Of a stretch of DNA of 64,000 nucleotides, positions 47,935-58,423 are shown in pieces. The DNA is taken from NCBI GenBank assembly GCA_022813625.1, contig JAKLMB010000032.1:248001-312000 (forward strand). Direction: 5' to 3'. The translations under genes were made by a program, and so were the position numbers. Below the pieces are notes generated by a model. That model worked only from the letters and a program-made list of their open reading frames with translations, made no database searches and was not told the DNA's origin. The stretch comes from Aaosphaeria pasadenensis. Its lineage: Eukaryota > Ascomycota > Dothideomycetes > Pleosporales. The number at the start of each line of letters is the position of its first letter. Positions within the stretch are counted from its first letter, which is position 1.

Positions 47935-48991
47935 CTAATACCTCTTACCCTCGCGGAGGACGTCGCTGTACTCCTCCAGAGGAGACTTGGAGAGCTTGGT
48001 CTCCTTCCACAGGTTGGGGGTGAGGAAGCCGTAGGTGTTGGCGACGGCGACGAAGGTGGCCTTGAGGGTGTTCTCGAGGGTCTTGGTGGAGCCCGCGGAG
48101 GCGGTGTATGCGTCGGACACACCAGCGAGCTGGAGGAGACGCTTGACGGCGGGGGAGGCGACGAGGCCAGTACCGCGGGGCGCGGGGATGAGGCGGACGG
48201 TGACGGAACCGCACTTTCCGCTCTCCTTGGTGGGGAGGGAGTGAGGCTCTCCGAGGTTGGTGCCCCAGTAGCCTCTTCGGATGGGCACGACGCTGAGCTT
48301 GGCGATGATGATGGCGGCGCGGATGGCGGTAGCGACTTCCTTGGAGGTCTTGATGCCGAGACCGACGTGGCCCTCGGAGTCACCGATGACGACGATGGCC
48401 TTGAAGCGGGTTCGCTGTCCGGCACGGGTCTGCTTCTGGACGGGCTTGATCTTCATGACCTCGTCCTTGAGCTTGGGGAGGAAGAAGTCGACGATCTGGT
48501 ACTCCTTGATGGGGAGAGAGTGGAGGTAGCTGTTGGGTGGTTCCGTCAGTACTCATCTTTCAATATGGTTGTTTTTGCGTGTGGTGTAGTGTGGTGTAAT
48601 CTTCTTCTTTCCGACATGTCTGTGGCGCACAAACCGGGCCCCTCCAACATGTCGTACAGAGTCGAGATCTCGCAACATGTCTTTCGGGGCGAAGAAATGA
48701 GGGCAGAAAGAAAAATCAAAACGTACATCTCCTCCATGCTCTTTATCTTGCCAGCCTTTACGAGACGGCCGAGCTTGGTGACGGGCTGCCATTCCTTCTC
48801 CTACACCATCATGTCAATATTCGTTCCAGGAAAAAAGTCCGTCTTTCGTTTCTTTCGTTTCGACGGCATGAATGTTATCGCACCTCGCTCTTTCCACCGC
48901 GGCGGCCACGGCCACGGCCACGTCCACGACCACGGTCACCGCCACGGTCACCTCGAGATCCAAATCCTCCGCGTGCGCCGGAATCAGCCAT
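47935..48991 (-). CDS. RPS2: 40S ribosomal protein uS5 (S2)
   Basis: Three exons: 48991-48884, 48800-48727 and 48529-47935. Introns of 83 and 197 bp keep frame; product 258 residues, the normal size. The N-terminus is the typical eukaryotic RGG tail (GDRGGDRGRGRGRGRGR). Then come EKEWQPVTKLGRLVKAGKI, IKEYQIVDFFLPKLKDEVM, and the S5 domain with KTRAGQRTRFKA-like, GHVGLGIKTSKEVATAIRAA and RRGYWGTNLGEPHSLP. uS5 sits at the mRNA entry region of the small subunit and affects decoding accuracy. The exon 1 donor is GTGCGA, weaker than the others. A further intron is likely in the 5' leader (listed separately). The long open frame on the opposite strand (48241-49014) is an antisense shadow. Confidence 0.97.
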
Positions 48992-49018
48992 GTTGTATTG
49001 TTCGACGGGGTTGAACTT

Positions 49019-49104
49019 CTGCAATTGGGGGTAAAATCAGCAATGGTTCCTTGTTGAATCGAAAGGCAGATCGAATGGAAAGTGTTTGGAGAAGATGTAC
49101 TCAC
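49019..49104 (-). promoter_or_regulatory. Putative 5'-leader intron of RPS2
   Basis: Read on the minus strand, a GTGAGT donor at 49104 and a pyrimidine-rich AATTGCAG acceptor ending at 49019 bracket 86 bp; the acceptor is 27 bases before the RPS2 ATG. Leader introns are common in fungal ribosomal protein genes. Confidence 0.5.
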
Positions 49105-49803
49105 AAAGGCTGTGCTGGGGGTGGGTCAGTATTGTCGTCGTCGAAAGTCGTGAAAGTCGTGATGTTCGCAATATTTGGGTCTGCGCACAGTGGGATGAAC
49201 TTCTTGGCGGCTACGCGAGACTAGTGCTAGATGCGGGCTAGCGCTAAAATGCTTCCACTTCCGACTTGAAAGGTGTATTGGAGGGACATTGAATTGCCTA
49301 ACACACATAGACACGACACGATATCCTGTCAATTCTCCCGCACTGGAATTGCCAATTCTCAGGCAATTACAGGTTGATGCTGTGAGGTGTTCATTGGTGC
49401 TGCACAGAATTCTTGCTATGGCTGTTTGGGCTTCTTCCTTCAAGCACTGTGGTACACATTATACATGCTGCGCTGCACTAATTTGTCTCCATGGCACATT
49501 GTTGACCCTCAAAGAACATAATGCCTATTCACGAAGCAGGTGATTTCGGTGTGGTCGCGTGGTGACACCTTCTGATGCTTGCCATCCATCGCGAGAAATC
49601 ACATGTCTTTCGCGCGAATGCTCCCAGTGACTCATGCCTTAGTCATCATATGGACAGCCGCTGATTCGCTCATGCTTTCACGACGTCAACCTGGAAGCTC
49701 ACCTGCGCATTCAACAACGTTATCTTCCCAGTACTTCATACAGTCATGTCTGCATAACCTCTTTTGCATTATCCTCCTCCTCTCTATCGTTTAACAGACC
49801 AAC
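49105..49803. other. Divergent intergenic region
   Basis: About 700 bp between RPS2 (-) and the Atg28-like gene (+), so it carries both promoters. A pyrimidine-rich run (CCTCCTCCTCTC) lies about 30-40 bp before the ATG at 49804. No gene seen. Confidence 0.5.
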
Positions 49804-51279
49804 ATGTCTTTAATAAACTCTGTTCTCGGCTCCCTCTCACCAAAATTTCGCAGCTCGTTCGAAGATCCACATGCACGCGAACATGAGCTTCCCCAGTACA
49901 GATCTCCATCGTCGTCACCGCGCATACCTCCCCCGATCTCATCAACTGTCCTTTGGAACGCACGAAGCGAGCGCATATCCTCACAACCACGCGTACCAGA
50001 CGATCTTCTAGCAATACAAAGAAGAGCACGTCATCTTGAACAACAGCTCCAGGAGCTCTTGGATGCGCAGGCCGATGGGCTGTTGACTGGCCTAGGCGGC
50101 AACGAATCCGCTCCCGATGATTTGGTGTCCAATGGCAGCACCACTCCGACAGTCAGCAGTGTTCGTGATCACGAGCGATCTGCTGAGAACTGGGACAATA
50201 GACAAACCAATAATGGCGACACAAAGAAGAAGAGGAAGATCAGCTTGAATGTTGCAAGGAGAGGTATCTCGAGACGCATCCAACAGCTTTCTAGTGTCAA
50301 AGATGAAGAGTTAGACATATTGGATGGGAATCTGCACGACCTTCAGGTCATCGTAGAGAGGACCGAGGCTTGGGCGAAGAAGAAGACACGATTGCAGCGG
50401 AGGATTCGAGACATAGAAACCGAAAGCAACGGTGACAGGGGCCAGATGTTACGAAGTGAAGCCTCGAAGCTAGAGCAAGAGATAAGAAGGAAGGAAGAAG
50501 AGCTACGGGTGCTCAAGAGCCGTCACCGTCGGGTTCTGGATGAAATCGCCGAGGGCGAGAACTCGCTCGAAGCTCGAATGTCATCGTACAAGTCATCGCT
50601 TTCTATGTTGGATAAGGACGTGGCTACTTTCCTGGCTCGACCGCCAGTTCCAAACCACGCTCCTCTATCGAAGTTGCCATTCTTATCCCTGCCGCCTAAT
50701 CGTCGCACGCTAGAGCTGGCGTACGAATACTGGCAGGATGAGCATAATAGATTGCTCGAGAAGTGTCAAGAAGTTGACACGGATCGGGCAGCTTTAGATG
50801 AAGGCGTCGTTCTTTGGGATGGTGTTGTGAACAAGGTGACTGAGTTTGAGTCTAGCCTCCAAGATTACATGCAATTTGCTGCTGGACGGAAGAATGATTC
50901 TGACCCCTCCGACCTACTCTCTCGCATGGGCACCACGACGGCCTGGCTTGAGAAAGAGCTCGAGTCTGCATCGTCTAAGGGTTGGAACCTCCTGGTCTGC
51001 GCAATTGGCGCCGAGTTGGAGGCTTTCAAGCAAGGCCGAACGCTACTCGAAGCCGCTCTCGGTGTCCAGAGCAACGGGAAAGAAAAGGCCTCAAAACCGT
51101 TAGTCGATGCAGAGGATTCGCACACAGAAAGCGAGGGCGAGGGTTCTTCATCGGCTATTCGACTTACTCGCTCCCCGCCCAAGTCGACCATTACTCCGAA
51201 GCCAAAATTCTTCGATACTGATGACGAGGATCCTGATCCAGAGCTAATGATTTCACATCAGGACACTGATACGGACTAG
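49804..51279 (+). CDS. Coiled-coil protein, Atg28-like
   Basis: A single exon of 491 residues from the first ATG. It opens MSLINSVLGSLSPKFRSS. An N-terminal Ser/Pro region is followed by a helix at DDLLAIQRRARHLEQQLQEL, then a conserved-looking core around LNVARRGISRRIQQLSSVKD and DILDGNLHDLQVIVERTEAW. A long coiled coil follows (about 195-285, with KLEQEIRRKEEELRVLKSRH), then LSLPPNRRTLELAYEYWQ and LVCAIGAELEAFKQG. The tail is acidic. The plan fits the Atg28 family of Pezizomycotina and Pichia, linked to selective autophagy, and I name it on that pattern. An unrelated coiled-coil protein cannot be excluded without a profile search. Confidence 0.6.
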   Translation: MSLINSVLGSLSPKFRSSFEDPHAREHELPQYRSPSSSPRIPPPISSTVLWNARSERISSQPRVPDDLLAIQRRARHLEQQLQELLDAQADGLLTGLGGNESAPDDLVSNGSTTPTVSSVRDHERSAENWDNRQTNNGDTKKKRKISLNVARRGISRRIQQLSSVKDEELDILDGNLHDLQVIVERTEAWAKKKTRLQRRIRDIETESNGDRGQMLRSEASKLEQEIRRKEEELRVLKSRHRRVLDEIAEGENSLEARMSSYKSSLSMLDKDVATFLARPPVPNHAPLSKLPFLSLPPNRRTLELAYEYWQDEHNRLLEKCQEVDTDRAALDEGVVLWDGVVNKVTEFESSLQDYMQFAAGRKNDSDPSDLLSRMGTTTAWLEKELESASSKGWNLLVCAIGAELEAFKQGRTLLEAALGVQSNGKEKASKPLVDAEDSHTESEGEGSSSAIRLTRSPPKSTITPKPKFFDTDDEDPDPELMISHQDTDTD

Positions 51280-51783
51280 GTACCCACGTTCTGGCGGGAC
51301 TATTATAACAAAAAGATCGATAATTTTGAGTATTGACCACAGATCATGCGCAGCACGGTAATGGGCAGGTTTCTATAGCATAGTTACGAACAAGAATTGA
51401 AAAAACGTTCCGCTTGTATCGATCGATCAGGTTGAAAATAACATGAAATTGCCCTTTGAGAATATGTTTAGGGTCTATATAAGTGCTTGACCTGTGAACG
51501 TGCCAATACGTCTGGAAAATAAAGTTTGGCTAACAATCCGTCCCGCTTGCTCCAATAACGGTGGCAGCCTCATCGCCGCGCGTCGTATGAGAGGTTGCAA
51601 TCTGACATCATTGGCAAACCATCTATTTACCCCAACCGTGCACCGGGTTAATACTTTTGTAATCAACACAACGCAGCCGTCTAATCCGACTACATGCGTG
51701 TGCCTCGAAATACAAATTTCAGATCATCGACGATGCGATAAACGCCCTTCGCGTTTGGGTCCTGCAAGGTGGTACGACCCAAG
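51280..51783. other. Intergenic
   Basis: 504 bp between two + strand genes: 3' end of the Atg28-like gene and promoter of the hydrolase gene. A frame open through 51494-52030 is an out-of-frame overlap with the hydrolase exon, not a gene. Confidence 0.5.
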
Positions 51784-53083
51784 ATGCACCACGCGCCCGA
51801 ACCCCACTACAGCTTCACGATTCCGAGCATCCACGACGATACCCCCCTCGATTGCCGCATTTACCACCCAAGCATCCTGTTGCAGGTACACTCGGGGGCT
51901 ATCGAAGATCACAAGCGATGGCGGAGGAGAGGAATCGTCATGGCGCACCCCTACGCGCCCATGGGCGGTAGTCATGACGATCGCATTGTCGGAATTGTGG
52001 TGGCAGAATTTCTGGCGTTGGGATATGTAGTCGGCACGTTCAATTTCAGGTACGTGCCTCAGTGGGCTATCCACCGGAATCAGTCAGAGAATAACATCAT
52101 ACAGGGGAGCTCACGGCTCGAAAGGTCATACGAGCTGGTCTGGAAAACCTGAAGCCGACGATTACATCTCCTTCGCCGCGCTCTTCATCCTCTATCTATC
52201 ACAACTCCGCGCATTCCCGTCCATAGACGCAAGCACACCCACGGAATCTTCGGTGTCAACACCAGCATCGCCGCGTACCGAAGCGTCATCATACACAACC
52301 GACGAGTACCCAATCGTCATCCTAGGCGGCTATTCCTACGGCTCGACGATCCTTCGCAGTCTCCCCCCGATACCGTCGATTCTACAACCCTTCCATGCGC
52401 CGGTACAAGGGTCCTCCGCATCTGAAATCATCCTCCGTGCACATAAACTATCAGAACAGATCAACCAGGACTGGCTCACTCTGGCACGAGACTACCACTA
52501 CCGGAGAGGTCGCGGCCACGAGGCTAAGCTCTCCGTCACGATGGGCGGCGAAGAGACATGCCCCGAGCAGCGGCGGAACAGCAGAGAGAATCGGTCCAGC
52601 GTAGACGGCACCGGTAGATTAGAGCTAGGCACGAGATTACGTAGCATGAGCCATCTGAGGGTGAAGGAAGCGTTGGGCCCAATCGCGAAGACGACCACGG
52701 CTGACGCCCCAGTGACCAGGGCGTCTATTGAGATGCCCGATGTGCGTTACCTACTCATTTCGCCCCTCACCTTCCCGATATCTACTCTAGCAGCCCCTAG
52801 TCTGGCAGGGTTGCCGAACATGGGACTCAAATTCTGGAGCAAAGAGAAAGACGGCGACAGTGAAGTCGTTGGCAAACATAAATGCCTCGCGGTCAATGGC
52901 GATCAAGATATTTTCACGAGCGCTAAGAAGATCCAGCACTGGGCTGAGAGGATCAGCGAGGAGTCGGGGTCGGACTTCACGCATGTTGAGATTGCAGGCG
53001 CTGGGCATTTCTGGGTGGAGGAGGGAGTGGAGGAGCAGCTCAGATCTGCTTTGAGGGATTGGGAAGTGCATATTCGCGACTGA
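51784..53083 (+). CDS. Alpha/beta hydrolase, two exons
   Basis: Exons 51784-52049 and 52105-53083 join over a 55-bp intron (GTACGT donor, ATACAG acceptor); product 414 residues. The splice restores FNFRGAHGSKGHTSWSG, a conserved oxyanion-region-like segment of the family that starts IVMAHPYAPMGGSHDDRIV. The nucleophile elbow is GGYSYGST (Ser near residue 165). An acid residue is likely in VNGDQDIF and the catalytic His in GAGHFWVEEG. Between elbow and acid there is a hydrophilic insertion of about 140 residues (around RGRGHEAKLSVTMGGEE), longer than in compact hydrolases. There is no signal peptide, so it is probably intracellular. Substrate unknown; related fungal proteins are annotated only as alpha/beta hydrolases. 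It lies tail-to-tail with the amidase gene. Confidence 0.82.
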
Positions 53084-53467
53084 GAGATATCGGTCATGAT
53101 GATTGTTTGGTTTAAAGCTGCATTCTCCGAGCGTTCACGCAAATAGATGAAGCAAGACCATAGACAGACAGGGAAGCTCTGCAATGAAAAACATGATTTT
53201 ATTGGTTACCATTATATTTAAAGTGTGTGTCAGTTTGAAACCAAGGCATGATGTTGAATATGCACTCAGGTAAACGTTGCGAGCAGCAATCCCACCTTTT
53301 CCTTAATGAGCTCCATGGCCTCTATCAAATTTTTGTCTTCAAACCTTCTCGCGACGAGCTAGATGTTGACGGGGGCAGCTTCATATTTTTGAGCATCGTC
53401 TTCAAGTAGCACCATCATAGTATAGTGTGTGTCAATTTGGAACCAGGGCATGATGTTAAATATGCAC
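53084..53467. other. Convergent intergenic carrying a duplicated exon relic
   Basis: 384 bp between the hydrolase stop and the amidase stop. Half of it is the decayed copy of the amidase last exon, listed separately. Confidence 0.7.
53222..53411 (-). pseudogene. Decayed tandem copy of the amidase last exon
   Basis: 190 bp align without gaps to 53424-53613, offset 202 bp, with about 23 mismatches by hand count. The unit includes the end of intron 2 with its AG acceptor, the whole last exon, the TGA stop and some 3' sequence. In this copy a CAG (Gln) codon of the real exon has become TAG (53361-53359), so the frame is broken after about 14 codons. It lies just downstream of the functional exon. 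Confidence 0.88.
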
Positions 53468-53613
53468 TCAGGTAAACGATGCGAACGGCAGCCCCACCTT
53501 TTCCTTGATGAGATCCATTGCCTCTATCAATTTTTCGTCTTGGAACCTTTTCGCGACGAGCTGGATGCTGACGGGGGCAGCTTCATATTCTTCAGCATTG
53601 TCTGCAAGTAGCA
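53424..53613 (-). repeat. Intact partner of the exon duplication
   Basis: The copy used by the amidase gene: it contains exon 3 (53601-53468), its acceptor and the stop. Twelve bases separate it from the decayed copy, so the two form a direct tandem repeat. Confidence 0.88.
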
Positions 53614-55302
53614 TGTCAGCTAAAATTGTCTCCAAATGGGGGTCGGCACTCAGAACTTACGCAAAACTTACATAGTTCATGGTTTTCCTTGTCCTTGAGA
53701 TTCCTTGGCTGGTAGTTCGGAACAGCAGTATCGATCTTAGGGTCGACTTTGGTGACAGGTGCCACGACAGCCGGGTAGTCGAGCAGGTTCCACTGAGAAC
53801 TGTAACCATAGTACTTCGCAGTCCCAATGAGAGGCGCCGCACTCGGTCCCTGTGAACTCGTTTAGCTTTCTATCGTGTATGCTTGTAGGCTGAATCGATA
53901 CTGTCTGGGTCAAACTTACAGCAGGGCAAAGTAGCACATCAACATCTCTCCAGAGTTGCGCATACTCACCTCGATACACATCTCGCTTCTTGATCCAGTC
54001 CCACATACTATTGACGGTGCCTCCATTTGTGAGACGAATTAAGTTGGCGGTCAGCGGAAGTACTGGCTCTGGCTCTGACAAAGCGAGAAGGTCCTCGGTG
54101 ACCTCTTTCGCGCCATCGCAGAAAAAAAGTGACGAGGTGATTTCCCATGCCCAGTCGTGCCGGTAGGGGTTCCAATTCACGAGTTCAATGCCCTTCACGC
54201 CGGTCAAGGCGTCCGCCACGGTCTTGATTGCACGTAGCACAGGCGGATGAGGCATGACAACGCCGTCATCGAACATAACACCGACCTTCAGACATTTCTC
54301 ACCGGAGGGGAGTCGCTCCAACTGAGACTCGGTCCTCCATGGGATGGGCACGAGTGACGGTTGGATGTCCCAAGGTTGCGAATCAAGGACCGTCTGCATG
54401 ATCAACTTCACGCCTTCCAGGGACGTCGAGAGGGGTCCGACCACAGGGACGATCCCCTCCTGGGCCAACATCGAAGCCATGAAGCCTCCCGTGGGCAAGC
54501 GGAGCGAAGTCGGCTTGAAGCCATATAGGCCATTGTTGGCGGCCGGCGAGCGGAGTGATCCTCCGAATTCAGTTCCGAGGCCAAGGCAGGACCCACGCAT
54601 GCCGATGAGTGCACCTTCGCCGCCTGGGGAACCGCCGGCCGTCAGTTTGCGATTGAATGGGTTGACGGTGTCGCCGAAGTAGTTGTTGGACGTTTCGAGT
54701 TGCAGCTGTGTTTGCGGCTGCGTCGTGCGGGCGTAGAGAACTGCTCCTGCTTTGACCAGGATGTCGATAATGTGAGCGTTCTCCGCTGCAATCCGATCAT
54801 GCCAGGCCATGTAGCCAGCATTCTGGGTCAGGCCTTTGATCCCTATCATCTCTTGGGTGGATATAGGGAGGCCATGGAGGGGTCCGGTCGGTCTTCCATT
54901 CTCCATGAAGTACCGATCGAGTTTGGCCGACCGCTCAAGAGCTGCGACTGGGAGCAACTCGGTGACGCAGTTGGTCAGCTTTTGAGCTAGGGCTGCTCGG
55001 CGGAGGAATGCCATCGTGACTGTTCTGGAAAGAATTTCCCCAGATGTGAGCTTTGACACGAGGTCTGCCGGATCAGACTCTGTTATGGCAATTTCCTCTG
55101 GGGTGAGGATCAGTTTGGGCACTTGGGAAGAATCTTGAGGAAGGCCGTCAAAGTCTGGGAGAGGGGGTCGGACTGCAGCGATCGTGGCATCGCGGTGCTC
55201 TTGTGCCCTTTTTGCAATGACCGGGCATGGATCTGATGGGCGCTTTTCTGTAGGACTATCGAGTGAGACAAGGGCTTGGAATGCCCGATTGTACGAGCCC
55301 AT
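53468..55302 (-). CDS. Amidase-signature family protein, catalytic Lys position is Gln
   Basis: Exons 55302-53920, 53849-53672 and 53601-53468; two 70-bp introns (both GTAAGT donors) keep frame and give 564 residues. The amidase signature is clear: HGLPISTQEMIGIKG near 145-158, TAGGSPGGEGALIGMRGS, and GTEFGGSLRSPAANNGLYGF. The nucleophile would be Ser-249 and the cis-Ser bridge Ser-225. The general-base Lys expected at residue 150 is Gln, and the Ser after Ser-225 is Pro. Spacings (150-225-249) equal those of Lys142-Ser217-Ser241 in fatty-acid amide hydrolase. The C-terminal part (YYGYSSQWNLLDYPAVVAPV) is normal for fungal acetamidase-like members. It may be inactive, altered in chemistry or decaying. 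ATG 55302 is the first true ATG of the frame. Confidence 0.88.
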
Positions 55303-56722
55303 ATCAAGCACTGCGAGAACAAACTATTGGAGTTATCGTACATATTAGGGTCATGGGATGATCTATATGTGCTATTCCGGCTGTGTATCGTGCCAGTGAC
55401 GAGCACGAAAGGAGGACCTGTCCAATGTTGGAGACTCAGCAAGGCTGCCACAACGTTTTGGATATCCCTTGCAGGTGCAGTAGTCGACCCAAAGTTGAAG
55501 GCCCAGTCATGCTTGGTGCAAGAATATCTGAGGTTCGACAGATCATCGCTGCACGTTTGATGTGATAAGCTCAATGGAGACGAAAAACGGGCGCTGTCAT
55601 CTTGGATCCGACATGTGCGACACGACGATTGATAGCAGAATGCGGAGATAGGAGCAATCCCAGGCATTGTACGCGAGCAGTGCGGGATTCTCGTGGTACA
55701 AGCATGCTCATATGTATGATCTATCGGGCGGGCCCGGTGGGTGGTCAAGCAATGAAGCCACCGATATGTGGTGTTGGGGGTACGATTATATTGTTTGCTA
55801 CAGTCAACCGAGAGATTCGGAGAGACCTCAGGTCTGGATGTCCACTTACCGTATTCTGTGTAAAGCGGGGAAGTAGCGGAGAATTCCCCGTACCCCCGGC
55901 TGATTGGCTCTCTCGTTTTGAATGGTTTCAATGCATGCATATGGATCGAAGTCACAGTATCACGAAGTATCACGAGTGTGAGTGGGCATGTATGGAGTCG
56001 TGGGAGTATGATAGCGGGCTTCCCGCCCTCCCGCCGCCCCCTGCTGTGCAACTTCAGCTTTCAGAAGGACCCCCACCTCAGCCTGGGCATCGTCTCGAGG
56101 AATCGGAATCTCTTGTTTGCTATTTTTGATCACGCAAACAAGAATAAAAAACATTCAGTACGGTACGGAGTAATAACTTCAGCATACGTGTATTTGTACC
56201 GAGTACTGTGCGTAAGTTGGTGACAGAAGCTTTGTAGTCGCGGAATGGATGGTTGGTGCTCGGTTTGTCCTAAAGAGGAAATGCCGCCATCAACATTCCC
56301 CCCGCAACCTGGCGATGCTGAACCATATTCAGCTTCCCGTAAGAAAACGCCATGCGAAAGCGTATCCGTTCAATGGCCGAGACCGTCTCCGCCAGGTCAT
56401 GACCTTGGTCTCGAATCATATGATGGTGTCCCTTTCTCCACTTCATCATCCTTTAAAACCCAAGCTATCGGCGCTGCTTTACCTCAAATGTTCAATTCGT
56501 TCTTCCTCTTTCTCAGTATTGATCTATCTTTTAACATAGTGGGGGAGCTCTTCACCTAATAGTTCATTCACCTTGCTCTCCTGGCCTCATTGTCAATATT
56601 CCAGATCTGGTCTCTGGAGATAACTCTGCAGTACTAATTGGTGATTGCTCCAGAACGACAGTAACATTGCATCCCGACTCCCTCCCGTCACATTCCTAAC
56701 TATCACATTCGCCAATCACATC
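55303..56722. other. Divergent intergenic region
   Basis: 1.42 kb between the amidase (-) and the dehydrogenase (+) starts, holding both promoters. It contains one TACGGAGTA copy (56164-56172). A 313-codon minus-strand frame (55110-56051) overlaps the amidase in another frame and has no protein character. Confidence 0.5.
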
Positions 56723-57742
56723 ATGACGCAACACGAAGCACCCGTCACCCCCGCTGGCGATAGTGCCGCAAAGCCGTATCTCGGCACTGAAAAGCGACTT
56801 CCCGAGTTCAACTTGCGCGGGAAAGTTGTGCTAGTCTCTGGAGCGGCCCGTGGTCTTGGTCTGACACAGGCAGAGGCATTGTTGGAGGGCGGAGCAACCG
56901 GTAAATACAATGCATATCCACTTTGAGTTCCTTCGTCGCATACTGATAGCATGAGAAGTGTACGCTCTCGACCGTCTACCCGAGCCTTCACCAGACTTCC
57001 ACGTAATCGCCGAGCGAGCAGAGAAGGAGCTCGGAACATCTCTGAAATACTGTCAAGTTGACGTGCGGGATATTCCCAATCTCAATAAGATTGTGGAGGA
57101 TATTGCAAATGAGCATGGCAGGCTAGATGGACTGATCGCTGCTGCTGGGATCCAGCAAGAGACTCCTGCTCTAGAATACACCGCAGAGGATGCGAATCGC
57201 ATGTTCGAAGTGAACATTACCGGTGTCTTCATGACCTCCCAGGCTGTTGCAAAACAGATGATCCGGTTTGGAAACGGTGGTAGTATTGTCCTGATCGCAA
57301 GTATGTCGGGAACTGTCGCTAATAGGGTAAGTCTCATATATTTGGTTTCTTAGGTTTCACTGACACTTCCATAGGGTCTCATCTGCCCGGCATACAACGC
57401 ATCAAAAGCGGGTGTCATTCAATTGGCACGTAACCTGGCTTCGGAATGGGGCGAGCACAACATCCGTGTGAACACAATATCCCCAGGATACATCGTAACG
57501 GCCATGGTTGAAGCATTGTTCGAAAAGTTCCCGGAACGTAAGACGGAGTGGCCGAAGCAGAACATGCTCCAGAGGCTTTCTGCTCCAAAGGAATATCGTG
57601 GCGCAGCTGTCTTCTTGATAAGTGATGCTAGCAGTTTTATGGTAAGTAATCATTCTTTTCCTACGTGAAGGATGATTTTCGCTGACCCTATTCACAGACT
57701 GGATCGGATTTGCGCATCGATGGCGGCCACTCGGCATGGTAA
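56723..57742 (+). CDS. Short-chain dehydrogenase/reductase
   Basis: Four exons: 56723-56900, 56959-57326, 57375-57641 and 57698-57742. Introns of 48-58 bp keep frame; product 285 residues. The Rossmann fold starts with FNLRGKVVLVSGAARGLGLT (dinucleotide-binding loop SGAARGLG). VDVRDIPNLNKIVED and GLIAAAGIQQE follow. The active site has Ser in IVLIASMSGT and the YxxxK pair in CPAYNASKAGV. VNTISPGYIVTAM and the C-terminal DLRIDGGHSAW are usual for classical SDRs of the sorbose-reductase or arabinitol-dehydrogenase type. NADP(H) use and a polyol or sugar substrate are inferred from overall likeness only. The last exon is just 14 codons plus stop but carries the conserved DGG motif, which supports the splice. 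Confidence 0.9.
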
Positions 57743-58423
57743 AGGCTCGTGACACAGAATGGAATCGCAATTTCTTTTTCTAAGTATCTCAGATCTTGAG
57801 CGTTTTCGAGGACTTTGGGGATCGACGACACGGCCTATATCATGAGATGTATTTGTAGATCGAATATTCCAAGAATCTATTTAATAGGAATCTCCGTGTG
57901 TAATCAAGAACACCGTCGCTTTGTGATAAACAGGAAATCCGAGCCAAATCCATTGTAACATGAAATATGAATAGAATACAAATGACTAGATTGCGAATTA
58001 TTGCATGTCCCAAAGCATAGTGCTATGAGGTATCATCAATTCAATTAATTTATTGGGGATTGATGGTCGGAGAATTGCTTACATAACATCGGAATCTAAG
58101 CTTTGGCTTTGAGCTGGCATTCACAGTTTGGGGTCGCTGGTACTACCCGACCAAAGCCTTGCCAGCGATGACAGCCATGCCCGATGAGTAGTTGCTGGTC
58201 CTCCGGAGCACTTGCTCTAATTTTCATTTTATTATACAACAGCATTCGTCACATTTAGCAGGTTTGCACGCTGCACTTGCTGTAGATGTGCACATCTCAC
58301 CAGTATCCCATTCACTGGTTTCCTCATTTGCTGGGTACGACGTACGAGCAAGGGATCTGGAACACATTACACTTTTCAAAGCTGGCTGCTACCGAGCGCT
58401 CGCACTGAGCATTGTCTCTCCTC
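57743..58423. other. Intergenic
   Basis: About 680 bp between two + strand genes. No coding frame beyond the leader of the next gene, where a 109-codon frame overlaps its start out of frame. Confidence 0.5.

Noticed and set aside
48241..49014. 257-codon + strand frame
   Set aside because: Antisense of the GC-biased RPS2 coding exons and introns.
53222..53613. RIP as the cause of exon-copy decay
   Set aside because: Only some differences fit C-to-T at CpA; others go the opposite way or are transversions, so RIP is not demonstrated.
55110..56051. 313-codon minus-strand frame
   Set aside because: It overlaps the amidase first exon in another frame, has no domain or protein-like composition, and no matching splice pattern.
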